A stretch of 6,382 nucleotides of DNA from Pseudomonadota bacterium (GCA_023433185.1 JAEZEN010000026.1:1-6382); one strand, 5' to 3'; shown: positions 1 through 5,503, counted from the first letter of the stretch. Notes: a model not told the origin generated them from the sequence alone. Program-made: numbers and translations.

Positions 1-311
1 GGATAGACCCAGTCGAAGGCGTTCTTCATCGCCCCGCCGAGACTGCGATTGTACTCCGGCGCCACGACGATGAAGCCGTCCTGCTCGCCCACGGCCCTTG
101 TCCAGCGGGCGACGTTCTCCTGGGTGAACGGCTCGCTGATCCAGGCCGGGCTCACCGGGGAATCGAAGTTCTGGAGGTTGAAGTCCTTGAGGTCGAGGAA
201 CGTCGCGCGGACGTCGCCCCGCTTCTTCAGTTCGTCGAAAATCCACCGCGCCGGCTTGTCGCCGAAGCGGTTTTCCCGGATCGAGCCCAGGATGACTGCG
301 ATATTGACCAT
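1..311 (-). CDS. NADPH-dependent FMN reductase family protein, 3' end cut by window edge
   Basis: Reading from the ATG at 311 down to base 1 gives 103 residues with no stop, so the C-terminal half lies outside the window (the family is usually about 180-200 residues). The fold is flavodoxin-like: a first beta strand and phosphate-binding loop at residues 4-15 (VILGSIRENR), and the diagnostic PEYNRSLGGAMKNAFDW stretch at residues 85-101, which contacts the flavin in this family (PF03358). Such enzymes pass electrons from NAD(P)H through FMN to quinones, azo dyes, chromate or free flavin in the cytosol; the substrate here cannot be read. An AAGGG-type ribosome site (about 320-325) lies 8-9 bases before the ATG, supporting this start. 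The gene follows a LysR regulator on the same strand after a 108-base gap, so the two may be cotranscribed or the regulator may act on it. Confidence 0.9.
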   Translation of the reverse strand, partial: MVNIAVILGSIRENRFGDKPARWIFDELKKRGDVRATFLDLKDFNLQNFDSPVSPAWISEPFTQENVARWTRAVGEQDGFIVVAPEYNRSLGGAMKNAFDWVY

Positions 312-408
312 CTCCGTAACCCTTCGCTTTGCGGCGACCGTGTCGTTCGGCCGCGAACACCCCCGACAGATGGCAAGGGAGTGTCTCTCTGCGAAGCGCT
401 CAAATTAC

Positions 409-421
409 GATGGTATCCATC
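409..421. promoter_or_regulatory. Short inverted repeat between LysR gene and FMN reductase gene
   Basis: GATGG-TAT-CCATC is a perfect 5-base dyad with a 3-base centre. It overlaps the stop codon of the LysR gene (420-422) and lies about 100 bases upstream of the FMN reductase start. It is one of few symmetric elements in this gap and could be an operator for the flavoprotein gene. It does not match the typical T-N11-A LysR box well and may be chance. Confidence 0.2.
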
Positions 422-1427
422 AGTCCGGGTGATGGGCGACACTGTCCGTTCCGGTCCGCGGAAGAAGTGTCAGGTTGGGGCGCGAGACCTTGATCGGCGC
501 CGCCTGGCGGTCGCCGAGCAGGCCGTGGCCGGTGCATTCGGTGACCCGCCGGCGAAGGTCCTCGATCAGCCAGCGTCCCGCCTTGCCGGGAACCCTGCCG
601 CGCTCGTGGACGACGTGGATGTCGAGGCCGGAGAGTGAGGGTTCGGCGAGTTCGAGCACCTTGAGACGGCCCCCGTCGACGTGCTCGCGCACGAGGTGGT
701 AGGGCATGTTGCACCAGCCGAAGCCCGCAAGCAGGAACTCGAGCCGGGTGCCGAGATCCGCGAAACGCCAGGTGCGGAAGCTGACGATCCCCCCGCTGAG
801 GCCATTGCTCACCGTCGTGCGGTCGGTGAGGACGAGTTGCACCTCCTTCTCGAGATCGGCGCGGGTGAGCGGTCCCGCGATGCGCGCCAGCGGATGGTCG
901 GCCGCGACCACGGGGACCATCGGGACCGTCACCAGGAACTCGCTCTCGCGGTTGTCGGTGACGACCGGCAGCGGAACGCAGAACGCCAGGCGCGCCGCGC
1001 CGTCGCGGAGACGCTGCTCGGCGCCGCCCATCGCCTCGGTGAAGACCGTCACCTGCAGGCAGGGATAGACCTCGGCAAGCCCGCGCAGGCTGTGCGTGAG
1101 GACGACGCTTGGAAACATCGCGTCGACGGCGAGCGTCAGTTCCGGCTCGATCCCCTCGCTGAAGCTCTCGGCCTTCGCCTTGAGCGCCTCGGCCCCGGCG
1201 ATGAGATGTCGCGCATCGGCGAGGAGGACGCGTCCGGCGTCATTGAGCTGCGGGATCTTTCCCTCGCGGTCGAAGAGCGGCAGGCCGAGGGCGGTCTCCA
1301 TGGATTGCACCGCCTGGCTGATCGCCGACTGCACGCGGCCGAGCTTGCGGGCAGCGGCCGAAAAGCTCCCCTCCTCGGCGACCGTGACCAGTACGCGCAA
1401 CTGGTCGAGCGTAAGGGGATCCAGCAT
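420..1427 (-). CDS. LysR-family transcriptional regulator
   Basis: This 335-residue protein has the standard LysR layout. The N-terminal winged helix-turn-helix covers about residues 5-65, with the signature LRVLVTVAEEGSFSAAARKL, then AISQAVQSMETALGLPLFDR and the LNDAGRVLLADAR end of the wing. A long linker helix follows, then the periplasmic-binding-protein-like effector domain from about residue 95 (LTLAVDAMFPSVVL) to about residue 295. The family forms tetramers that bind promoter DNA and respond to a small ligand; the ligand cannot be read here. Typical members have about 300 residues. The last 35-40 residues (after TECTGHGLL) are an extra, low-complexity-looking tail. No strong Shine-Dalgarno precedes the ATG; a weak TTAGG lies about 10 bases upstream. 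The gene diverges from a secreted-protein gene and precedes an FMN reductase gene, the most likely targets by position. Confidence 0.95.
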   Translation of the reverse strand: MLDPLTLDQLRVLVTVAEEGSFSAAARKLGRVQSAISQAVQSMETALGLPLFDREGKIPQLNDAGRVLLADARHLIAGAEALKAKAESFSEGIEPELTLAVDAMFPSVVLTHSLRGLAEVYPCLQVTVFTEAMGGAEQRLRDGAARLAFCVPLPVVTDNRESEFLVTVPMVPVVAADHPLARIAGPLTRADLEKEVQLVLTDRTTVSNGLSGGIVSFRTWRFADLGTRLEFLLAGFGWCNMPYHLVREHVDGGRLKVLELAEPSLSGLDIHVVHERGRVPGKAGRWLIEDLRRRVTECTGHGLLGDRQAAPIKVSRPNLTLLPRTGTDSVAHHPD

Positions 1428-1457
1428 GTTTCATGAACCTAACTGATGGTGGGCTTC

Positions 1458-1487
1458 ACTATTTGGCTTATTCCGCCGGCGCTTCAA
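1458..1487 (-). promoter_or_regulatory. Possible sigma-70-type promoter for the LysR gene
   Basis: On the minus strand, TTGAAG (1482-1487) and AATAGT (1458-1463) are separated by 18 bases. Each matches four of six consensus positions. Transcription would begin around 1451, giving a leader of about 24 bases before the ATG at 1427. Found by eye only, so weak. Confidence 0.3.
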
Positions 1488-1510
1488 GGAACCATATCGG
1501 GATGCGTGAC

Positions 1511-1520
1511 TGAACGTTCA
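1511..1520. promoter_or_regulatory. Perfect 10-base palindrome upstream of the secreted-protein gene
   Basis: TGAACGTTCA is a perfect palindrome ending 17 bases before the ATG at 1538 and directly before its ribosome site (AAGGAAG, 1524-1530). It lies in the divergent region between the LysR gene and the small secreted-protein gene. A second, shorter palindrome TTCATGAA (1430-1437) sits next to the LysR start. Either could be an operator, but length and context do not prove it. Confidence 0.25.
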
Positions 1521-1537
1521 ACAAAGGAAGCATCACC

Positions 1538-1816
1538 ATGAAGACCACGGCCATCGCGGCGGCTGCCGCCACCGTCATCGCCCTCAGCGCCGGCTCCGCC
1601 TTCGCGTGGGATCTGCACGACACCCTGGCTCCCCCGTCGAACCCGACGCCGACGGTGTCGCAGTCGCAGTCCTATGGCGCGGATCTCCAGATCCCCGGTG
1701 CCGGCACGGTGACCTCGCGCGGCGCCGCCTATGACTACCAGTGCGCGGATGCCAAGGCGAAGTACCCCGACAACAGCTTCCAGGTCGCGACCTACTGCGC
1801 CCCGGGCGATCGTTGA
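1538..1816 (+). CDS. Small secreted protein of unknown function
   Basis: The product has 92 residues. It begins with a clear Sec signal peptide: KTT, an alanine-rich hydrophobic core (residues 5-16), and cleavage likely after SAFA (residue 23), leaving a 69-residue mature protein starting at Trp24. The mature part begins with a Pro/Ser/Thr/Gln-rich stretch (residues 31-45) and ends in a segment with two cysteines (Cys69 and Cys87) that could form one disulfide in the periplasm. I do not recognise a domain. A good ribosome site, AAGGAAG (1524-1530), lies 7 bases before the ATG. The gene stands alone: it diverges from the LysR gene and is closed by a strong hairpin right after its stop. Signal peptide, ribosome site and terminator together make it a real gene despite its size. 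Confidence 0.85.
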   Translation: MKTTAIAAAAATVIALSAGSAFAWDLHDTLAPPSNPTPTVSQSQSYGADLQIPGAGTVTSRGAAYDYQCADAKAKYPDNSFQVATYCAPGDR

Positions 1817-1828
1817 TCGTCGCCGACA

Positions 1829-1860
1829 TGGAAGGGGGCGGCTAGGCTCGCCCCCTTCCA
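1829..1860 (+). terminator. Perfect 12-bp hairpin after the secreted-protein gene
   Basis: TGGAAGGGGGCG (1829-1840) pairs perfectly with CGCCCCCTTCCA (1849-1860) around an 8-base loop, starting 13 bases after the stop codon. The stem is very GC-rich but no U-run follows, as is common for high-GC alphaproteobacteria. It probably ends or stabilises the 1538-1816 transcript. Confidence 0.75.
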
Positions 1861-1949
1861 GGCTGGCGCCGCAAGCGACGGTCTGAAGATCTGGCCGCTA
1901 GCCGGATCGCCGCTGCGCGCGTCCAGTTCGCCAACAGCTCTCGCCTCCC

Positions 1950-1996
1950 CTCCCGAAAGGCGGTATCCGAAGGTTTCCTTCGCGGCCGTTCGGGAG
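1950..1996 (+). promoter_or_regulatory. Nested stem-loop in the GNAT leader that covers the ribosome site
   Basis: CTCCCGAA (1950-1957) is the exact complement of TTCGGGAG (1989-1996). The right arm contains GGGAG (1992-1996), the best Shine-Dalgarno for the ATG at 2005. Inside the outer stem is a second hairpin, CGAAGG-TTT-CCTTCG (1968-1982). The RNA could therefore hide the ribosome site of the acetyltransferase gene. No known riboswitch class is recognised; a GGAG at 1998-2001 stays free but is only 3 bases from the ATG. Confidence 0.4.
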
Positions 1997-2004
1997 TGGA
2001 GACG

Positions 2005-2697
2005 ATGAACAGCACGCAGCATCCCGTCGGCCCCGCGGTCGACGCGGCCCCCGCCCGGCGCCCCGCGCCGGTGACGCTGGAGGGGCGCTTCGCCGTCCTC
2101 GAAAAGCTCGACCCCGCGCGCCACGGCCGCCCGTTCTGGGAAGCGGTGCGGGGCGATGATTCGCTCTGGACCTACTTGGGCTACGGTCCCTTCGACGACG
2201 AAGCCGCGTTCCTCACGTGGGTCGCGGCGCGCGCCGAAGCCGGCGATCCCTTCGCCTATGCGGTGGTCGAGCGCGGTTCCGGCGCGGCGATCGGCAGCCT
2301 GACGCTCATGGAGATCCGGCCCGCCATGCGGGTCATCGAGATGGGCAACATCGTCTATTCTTCCGCCCTCCAGCGCACCCCGGCCGCGACCGAAGCACAG
2401 TATCTTGCCGCCGCCTATGTCTTCGAGACGCTCGGCTACCGGCGCTACGAGTGGAAGTGCAACGCCCTCAACGTCCCATCGCGGCGGGCCGCGCTGCGTC
2501 TGGGCTTTGCGTTCGAGGGCATCTTCCGGCAGCATATGATCGTCAAGGGGCGGAATCGCGACACGGCCTGGTTCTCGATGCTCGACAGCGAGTGGCCGGC
2601 ACGAAAGAGAGCATTCGAACGGTGGCTCGACCCCTCCAATTTCGATTCCGACGGCCGGCAGCGCGTGGGCCTCGCCGCCTTTTCCGAGGCGGGCTGA
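2005..2697 (+). CDS. GNAT-family N-acetyltransferase (RimJ/RimL-like)
   Basis: The product has 230 residues and fits the Acetyltransf_3 / COG1670 group, which transfers acetyl from acetyl-CoA to amino groups of proteins or small molecules in the cytosol. Visible landmarks are the early strand LEGRFAVLEKL, the acidic DDSLWTYLGYGPF region, strand AIGSLTLMEIRP, strand EMGNIVYSSALQ followed by the acetyl-CoA loop region RTPAATEAQY, and the family's classic C-terminal run ALNVPSRRAALRLGFAFEG (about 154-172) followed by HMIVKGRNRDTAWFSML. The substrate cannot be predicted. I chose ATG 2005 because GGGAG (1992-1996) is 8 bases upstream; an in-frame GTG at 1996 overlaps that site and is less likely. 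The ribosome site lies in a predicted stem. The 3' end overlaps the start region of the exported hydrolase gene, suggesting translational coupling. Confidence 0.93.
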   Translation: MNSTQHPVGPAVDAAPARRPAPVTLEGRFAVLEKLDPARHGRPFWEAVRGDDSLWTYLGYGPFDDEAAFLTWVAARAEAGDPFAYAVVERGSGAAIGSLTLMEIRPAMRVIEMGNIVYSSALQRTPAATEAQYLAAAYVFETLGYRRYEWKCNALNVPSRRAALRLGFAFEGIFRQHMIVKGRNRDTAWFSMLDSEWPARKRAFERWLDPSNFDSDGRQRVGLAAFSEAG

Positions 2698-3569
2698 TCC
2701 TTCTCGCCGCGCTGGCGGCCGGCGGTGCCGCGGCGGACCCCTATGCGCTCGCGCCCTACAAGGACGACCTGTTCGCCTACCGCAACGTTCTGCAGAGCGA
2801 GTTCGACGGCGACTTCCTGCTCGTCGACTATGACCGCCCCCGCGATCTCCACGATCGCGACGAGGTGCGGCTCGAGCGGGTCAAGCCGGAATATATCGAC
2901 CTGTCGACCAGCGCGGTGCAGACCGAGCGGAGTCTTCGCGTCGCCGGGCGGAAGGTCGAATACACCGCGGTCGGCAAGGCGGATGGCGGGGCGAGGGCCA
3001 TCGTCCTCTTCATTCACGGCCGGGGCACCAACCGTTCGAGCGGGGCGAGCGACCTGATCCACGGCGGCAACTTCAATCGCGTCAAGAACCTGATGGCGCG
3101 GAACGACGGCCTCTACATTTCCGCGGACTTCTCCGATTTCGGCCGGCGCGGCACGGCGGAGATGAAGGCGCTCGTCCTCGACCAGGCGGCGCGGTCGCCC
3201 GGCGCGCCGATCGTCCTCGCCTGCGGCTCGTGGGGCGGAAAGATCTGCTGGCGCCTCGTCTATGACAGCGAGACGGCGCCCCTGATCAAGGGGGTGCTGT
3301 TTCTCGATTCGGAGATGAGCAGCGATTTCGTCGCCCGGGCGGCGAAGCTGCCGCCGGACCGGCGGCCGGCGATCCACATCTCCAACTCGATGGAGGACTG
3401 GATCCTCGGCTACAAGGCGCAACTCGCCTTCTTCCGGCGCATGAAGTCGGAGGTTCCCGACTATCCGATCCGCTTCGTGCTCTTCGACGAAGGCACCCAC
3501 GGCATCTCGCTCCGCATGACCGACTGGCGGAAGACGTTGAACTGGATGTTCGCCGTCACCCGCAACTGA
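2622..3569 (+). CDS. Exported alpha/beta hydrolase, start uncertain (GTG 2622 or CTG 2694)
   Basis: The C-terminal 275-280 residues form an alpha/beta hydrolase. Numbering from GTG 2622 (315 residues): oxyanion-loop HGRG at 132-135, nucleophile elbow C-G-Ser203-W-G, a likely catalytic Asp259 (SMEDW) and His293 (EGTHG). The elbow has Cys where GxSxG normally has its first Gly, still a small residue. The hydrophobic run LILLAALAAGGAAA followed by Asp-Pro looks like a signal peptide with cleavage near residue 38, so the enzyme is probably periplasmic; substrate unknown. No ATG, GTG or TTG lies just before this run. GTG 2622 gives a long Arg-rich n-region and overlaps the GNAT gene by 76 bases with a poor ribosome site. 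CTG 2694 overlaps the GNAT stop as CTGA, with GAGG at 2686-2689. A later GTG (2865) would remove the signal peptide and is unlikely. The gene ends facing a convergent gene. Confidence 0.82.
   Translation: MARPLQFRFRRPAARGPRRLFRGGLILLAALAAGGAAADPYALAPYKDDLFAYRNVLQSEFDGDFLLVDYDRPRDLHDRDEVRLERVKPEYIDLSTSAVQTERSLRVAGRKVEYTAVGKADGGARAIVLFIHGRGTNRSSGASDLIHGGNFNRVKNLMARNDGLYISADFSDFGRRGTAEMKALVLDQAARSPGAPIVLACGSWGGKICWRLVYDSETAPLIKGVLFLDSEMSSDFVARAAKLPPDRRPAIHISNSMEDWILGYKAQLAFFRRMKSEVPDYPIRFVLFDEGTHGISLRMTDWRKTLNWMFAVTRN
2686..2697 (+). promoter_or_regulatory. Candidate ribosome site and CTGA stop/start overlap
   Basis: GAGG (2686-2689) is 4 bases before CTG (2694-2696), which overlaps the GNAT stop TGA (2695-2697). 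The layout mimics the common ATGA coupling junction with CTG in place of ATG. It would start the hydrolase directly at its signal-peptide hydrophobic core. Confidence 0.35.
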
Positions 3570-3594
3570 CGACGGCCGACCGGGCCGGCCGTCG
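3570..3594. terminator. Hairpin between convergent genes
   Basis: CGACGGCCG (3570-3578) pairs perfectly with CGGCCGTCG (3586-3594) around a 7-base loop. It starts directly after the hydrolase stop codon and ends 15 bases before the stop of the minus-strand gene, where a shared bidirectional terminator would be expected. No U-run follows on either strand. Confidence 0.55.
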
Positions 3595-3609
3595 CAGGAA
3601 GGGTCAGCG

Positions 3610-4449
3610 TCAGCGGACGATGGCGGCGAGATTGGCGTGGGAGACGACCAGCCAGGTCCCGTCCGGGCCCTTGCGGAAGACCGTGATGCGCGGTCCGTAG
3701 CGCATCTCCTGCTCGCCGCCGATCGTCACCTCGCTGGTGATCTCGTAGCGGGCGACGAGATGGTCGCCATAGCCGGTAACCACCAGGGAGCCGATCTCGG
3801 GCGGTTCCGGAAAGCGCGGCAGCTCGGACTGGAGATAGGCCTCGGCATCGTAGGCCGTCCCGTCGGAGCGCACGATCTGGAACTCGGGCGCGAGGATCCG
3901 GCCGAGCGCCGTGGCATCGCCGGAGGCGACCGTGCCGACCCAGGTGGCGACCGCCGCGTTGCCGGCCGCGGCGGGGTCGCTCATCAGGCCCATGCCGAGA
4001 TTGGCGAGGGCCTGCATCTTCCACTCCCCGCCTTCGCGCGCGAAGACCGCCAGTCGCGGCTGGTCCTCGGAGGCGATGCCGGACCCCTCGAGCGTGCCGG
4101 TCACCCCGGCGAAGTAGCTGGCGGTCAGGACGTCGCCCGACAGGAAGGCCCGGATGTCGCCGAGCTTGTAGCCGGAATAGGACGGCGGCCGCGACAGGTA
4201 GGTCTCGCGGTCGTAGCGCGTGCCGTCGGTGCGCATGATCTGGAAGGCGTCGCCGAGGACCGCCGCGAGCTCGCCGCGCCCCGCCAGGGCCTCGTAGAAG
4301 TGCTCGAGCTCGGTCGCGGCGATGGTCGCCGCATCGTCCTGCGCCTCGGCGCCGTCGCCGCGCAGCATCCAGCCGCCGGCGAAGCCCGCCGCGACCAGCA
4401 TGCCCGCGATCACCGGCAGGCGTAGTCTCTCTCTCAACGTGATCGGCAT
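3610..4449 (-). CDS. Membrane-anchored protein with two tandem NTF2/DUF4440-like domains
   Basis: The product has 279 residues. A basic start (RERLR) and one hydrophobic segment (about residues 11-29) look like a membrane anchor or uncleaved signal, placing the rest in the periplasm. Two copies of an NTF2-like (SnoaL/DUF4440-type) domain follow, about residues 48-151 and 168-274. Both contain FQI-[MV]-R-[ST]-DGT-x-YD, then xxYL, and both end in a basic strand, a GxW strand and the tripeptide ANL. The fold is a cone-shaped pocket found in isomerases, ligand binders and many proteins without known activity; no catalytic residues can be assigned. The ATG at 4449 has a strong GGAGG-type ribosome site (about 4457-4466), 7 bases away. 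It lies 122 bases downstream of clpS on the same strand and converges with the hydrolase gene. Confidence 0.85.
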   Translation of the reverse strand: MPITLRERLRLPVIAGMLVAAGFAGGWMLRGDGAEAQDDAATIAATELEHFYEALAGRGELAAVLGDAFQIMRTDGTRYDRETYLSRPPSYSGYKLGDIRAFLSGDVLTASYFAGVTGTLEGSGIASEDQPRLAVFAREGGEWKMQALANLGMGLMSDPAAAGNAAVATWVGTVASGDATALGRILAPEFQIVRSDGTAYDAEAYLQSELPRFPEPPEIGSLVVTGYGDHLVARYEITSEVTIGGEQEMRYGPRITVFRKGPDGTWLVVSHANLAAIVR

Positions 4450-4518
4450 CTCGAAACCCCCTCCTCATGACCCAGCCGGCACGCCCCTTAGCACGATCCG
4501 GCGCACGCGTCGCGGCAT

Positions 4519-4550
4519 GGGGCGACGACGGTCGCGGCGGCGGTCGCCCC
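4519..4550 (-). terminator. Possible hairpin after clpS
   Basis: GGGGCGAC (4519-4526) and GTCGCCCC (4543-4550) can pair around a 16-base loop, beginning 21 bases beyond the clpS stop in the direction of its transcription. No U-run follows and the loop is long, so this is a weak call. If real, it would separate clpS from the downstream two-domain NTF2 gene. Confidence 0.3.
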
Positions 4551-4571
4551 GGTTGCAGGGAAACGGCGCCG

Positions 4572-4877
4572 CTACTCCTCCGGCTCGGTCGTGAACATAA
4601 GCGGGAAGCCGGCGCTGCGCCCGGCCTCGGTGGCCTCGGTCGCCTTCGTCTCGGCGATGTCGCGCTGGTAGACGGCGACCACGCAGGCGCCTTTCTGGTG
4701 CGCCGTGATCATAACCCGTGCCGCCTGGTCGTCGCTCATCCGGAACACGGCCCTCAGCACCGCGACGACGAAATCGCGGGGCGTGTAGTCGTCGTTGAGC
4801 AGGATGACCTTGTGGAGACGCGGCCGCTCGGTTCTGGTCCTGGCGCGGGTCTTGGGCTTGACGACGATGTCGGCCAT
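4572..4877 (-). CDS. clpS: ATP-dependent Clp protease adaptor ClpS (ClpS2-like)
   Basis: The product has 101 residues. ClpS binds N-terminal degradation signals (N-degrons) and passes the bound protein to the ClpAP protease in the cytosol. The flexible, basic N-terminal tail covers about residues 1-20. The core follows: HKVILLNDDYTPRDFV (22-37), with Asn28 and Asp29 matching E. coli Asn34 and Asp35 that hold the alpha-amino group, His60 in ITAHQKG matching the conserved pocket His66, and the ClpA-contacting AETKA near 76-80. Arg34 replaces the Met40 pocket gate of E. coli ClpS. Many alphaproteobacteria carry two ClpS paralogues, and this gene, without clpA next to it, looks like the second type (inference). 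The start is ATG 4877 because GGAGG (4886-4890) is 8 bases upstream; GTG 4886 would lie inside that site. Confidence 0.95.
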   Translation of the reverse strand: MADIVVKPKTRARTRTERPRLHKVILLNDDYTPRDFVVAVLRAVFRMSDDQAARVMITAHQKGACVVAVYQRDIAETKATEATEAGRSAGFPLMFTTEPEE

Positions 4878-4885
4878 GGCGGTCA

Positions 4886-4890
4886 CCTCC
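4886..4890 (-). promoter_or_regulatory. clpS ribosome binding site
   Basis: GGAGG on the minus strand, 8 bases upstream of ATG 4877. It decides the start, because the alternative in-frame GTG at 4886-4884 shares its first base with this motif. Confidence 0.75.
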
Positions 4891-5040
4891 GTGCGCCGTC
4901 CCTATACTCCGTCATCCCGCCCCGTGGAAGGCGCGCCGCCGGTCCTGCCGGATACCCCCGCAATCGTCGCCACAATGGCTGTCGAGGTGCGGCGCTCCCG
5001 TTCGTCGTGGGAGTACCGCAACCCGGAGGAGTGCCGTGCG

Positions 5041-5469
5041 ATGACCGTTGAAACCGATGCCGAAGCGATCCGCAGCGCCATTCGGGCCGTCCTGCGCAGC
5101 TTCGCCGAACGCGACGCGGAGGCCGTTGCCGCAAGCTATGCCCCCGACGCGATCATCTTCGACCTCGCCCCGCCCCTGTCGCGCCGGCCCAGTGTCGAGG
5201 AGATCGCGGCCTGGATCGGAACCTGGCAGGGCCCGCTCGTGCGGACCACCCGGGAACTGGGGCTCGACGTCAGCGGCGACCTTGCCGTCTGGCACGGCTT
5301 TCTCCACACCGCCGCCACCACCCTCGGCGGCGAGGCGGCGGCATGGTGGGAGCGGGCGACGCTCGTCTTTCGCCGCACCGATGACGGCTGGCGCGTGGTC
5401 CAGGAGCACACCTCCGTGCCGTTCCACATGGACGGCAGCTTCCTCGCCGCGACCGACCTCACCCCGTAG
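5041..5469 (+). CDS. SnoaL/NTF2-like domain protein (ketosteroid-isomerase-like)
   Basis: The product has 142 residues with a single NTF2-fold domain spanning nearly its whole length and no signal peptide. Landmarks are the first helix AIRAVLRSFAERDAEAVAASYAPDAIIFD (about 13-41), which is the usual NTF2 opening, the APPL loop, the strand LAVWHGFLHT (81-90), and the closing pair WWERATLVFRRTDDGWRVVQEHTSVPF (102-128), very typical of the SnoaL_3 / YybH-like group. Members are often annotated as ketosteroid isomerase-like but most have no proven reaction; I assign none. ATG 5041 is preceded by GGAGGA (5025-5030) at 10 bases, which supports it over the upstream in-frame ATG at 4975. It diverges from clpS across a 163-base gap that must hold both promoters. 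It is the third NTF2-type domain within 2 kb. Confidence 0.9.
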   Translation: MTVETDAEAIRSAIRAVLRSFAERDAEAVAASYAPDAIIFDLAPPLSRRPSVEEIAAWIGTWQGPLVRTTRELGLDVSGDLAVWHGFLHTAATTLGGEAAAWWERATLVFRRTDDGWRVVQEHTSVPFHMDGSFLAATDLTP

Positions 5470-5487
5470 CCTGAAACCCTTTCCGGG

Positions 5488-5503
5488 CTTGATCTGGATC
5501 AAG
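5488..5503. promoter_or_regulatory. FNR/FixK-type box
   Basis: CTTGATCTGGATCAAG is a perfect 16-base inverted repeat containing TTGAT-N4-ATCAA (5489-5502), the exact consensus bound by FNR, FixK and FnrN proteins under low oxygen. It lies in the 68-base gap before the small-protein gene at 5538. Its centre (5495.5) is 42 bases before that ATG, the spacing at which such activators sit relative to a transcription start (class II, -41.5). It could also be read as a short 6-bp hairpin after the upstream gene, but the exact match favours an operator. Confidence 0.7.

Noticed and set aside
681..1436. 251-residue open frame opposite the LysR gene
   Set aside because: It lacks recognisable domains, is rich in Arg, Glu and Ala as expected for an antisense frame in GC-rich DNA, and lies fully over a certain LysR gene.
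1792..2535. 247-residue frame opposite the GNAT gene
   Set aside because: Antisense shadow; no domain, and it crosses the strong hairpin at 1829-1860.
2217..2621. Extension of the hydrolase frame up to ATG 2217
   Set aside because: The 135 or so extra residues lie inside the GNAT gene in another frame, are Arg-rich without motifs, and would bury the signal peptide.
2445..3500. 351-residue open frame opposite the hydrolase gene
   Set aside because: Antisense shadow of the alpha/beta hydrolase, whose signal peptide, Ser, Asp and His motifs are clear; the composition is low-complexity Arg/Asp/Glu-rich.
3461..4468. 335-residue Arg/Gly-rich frame on the minus strand
   Set aside because: A shifted frame on the same strand as the two-domain NTF2 gene. 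It has no motifs and its start lies inside the ribosome site region of the real gene.
4903..4908. TATACT as a -10 element for the SnoaL-like gene
   Set aside because: Five of six bases match, but no -35-like sequence occurs 16-18 bases upstream, where the clpS ribosome site and start codon lie.
4795..5040. Longer N-terminus for the SnoaL-like protein from ATG 4975 or 4795
   Set aside because: The NTF2 domain begins just after ATG 5041, which has a good GGAGGA site; the upstream segment is Arg-rich, motif-free and partly opposite clpS.
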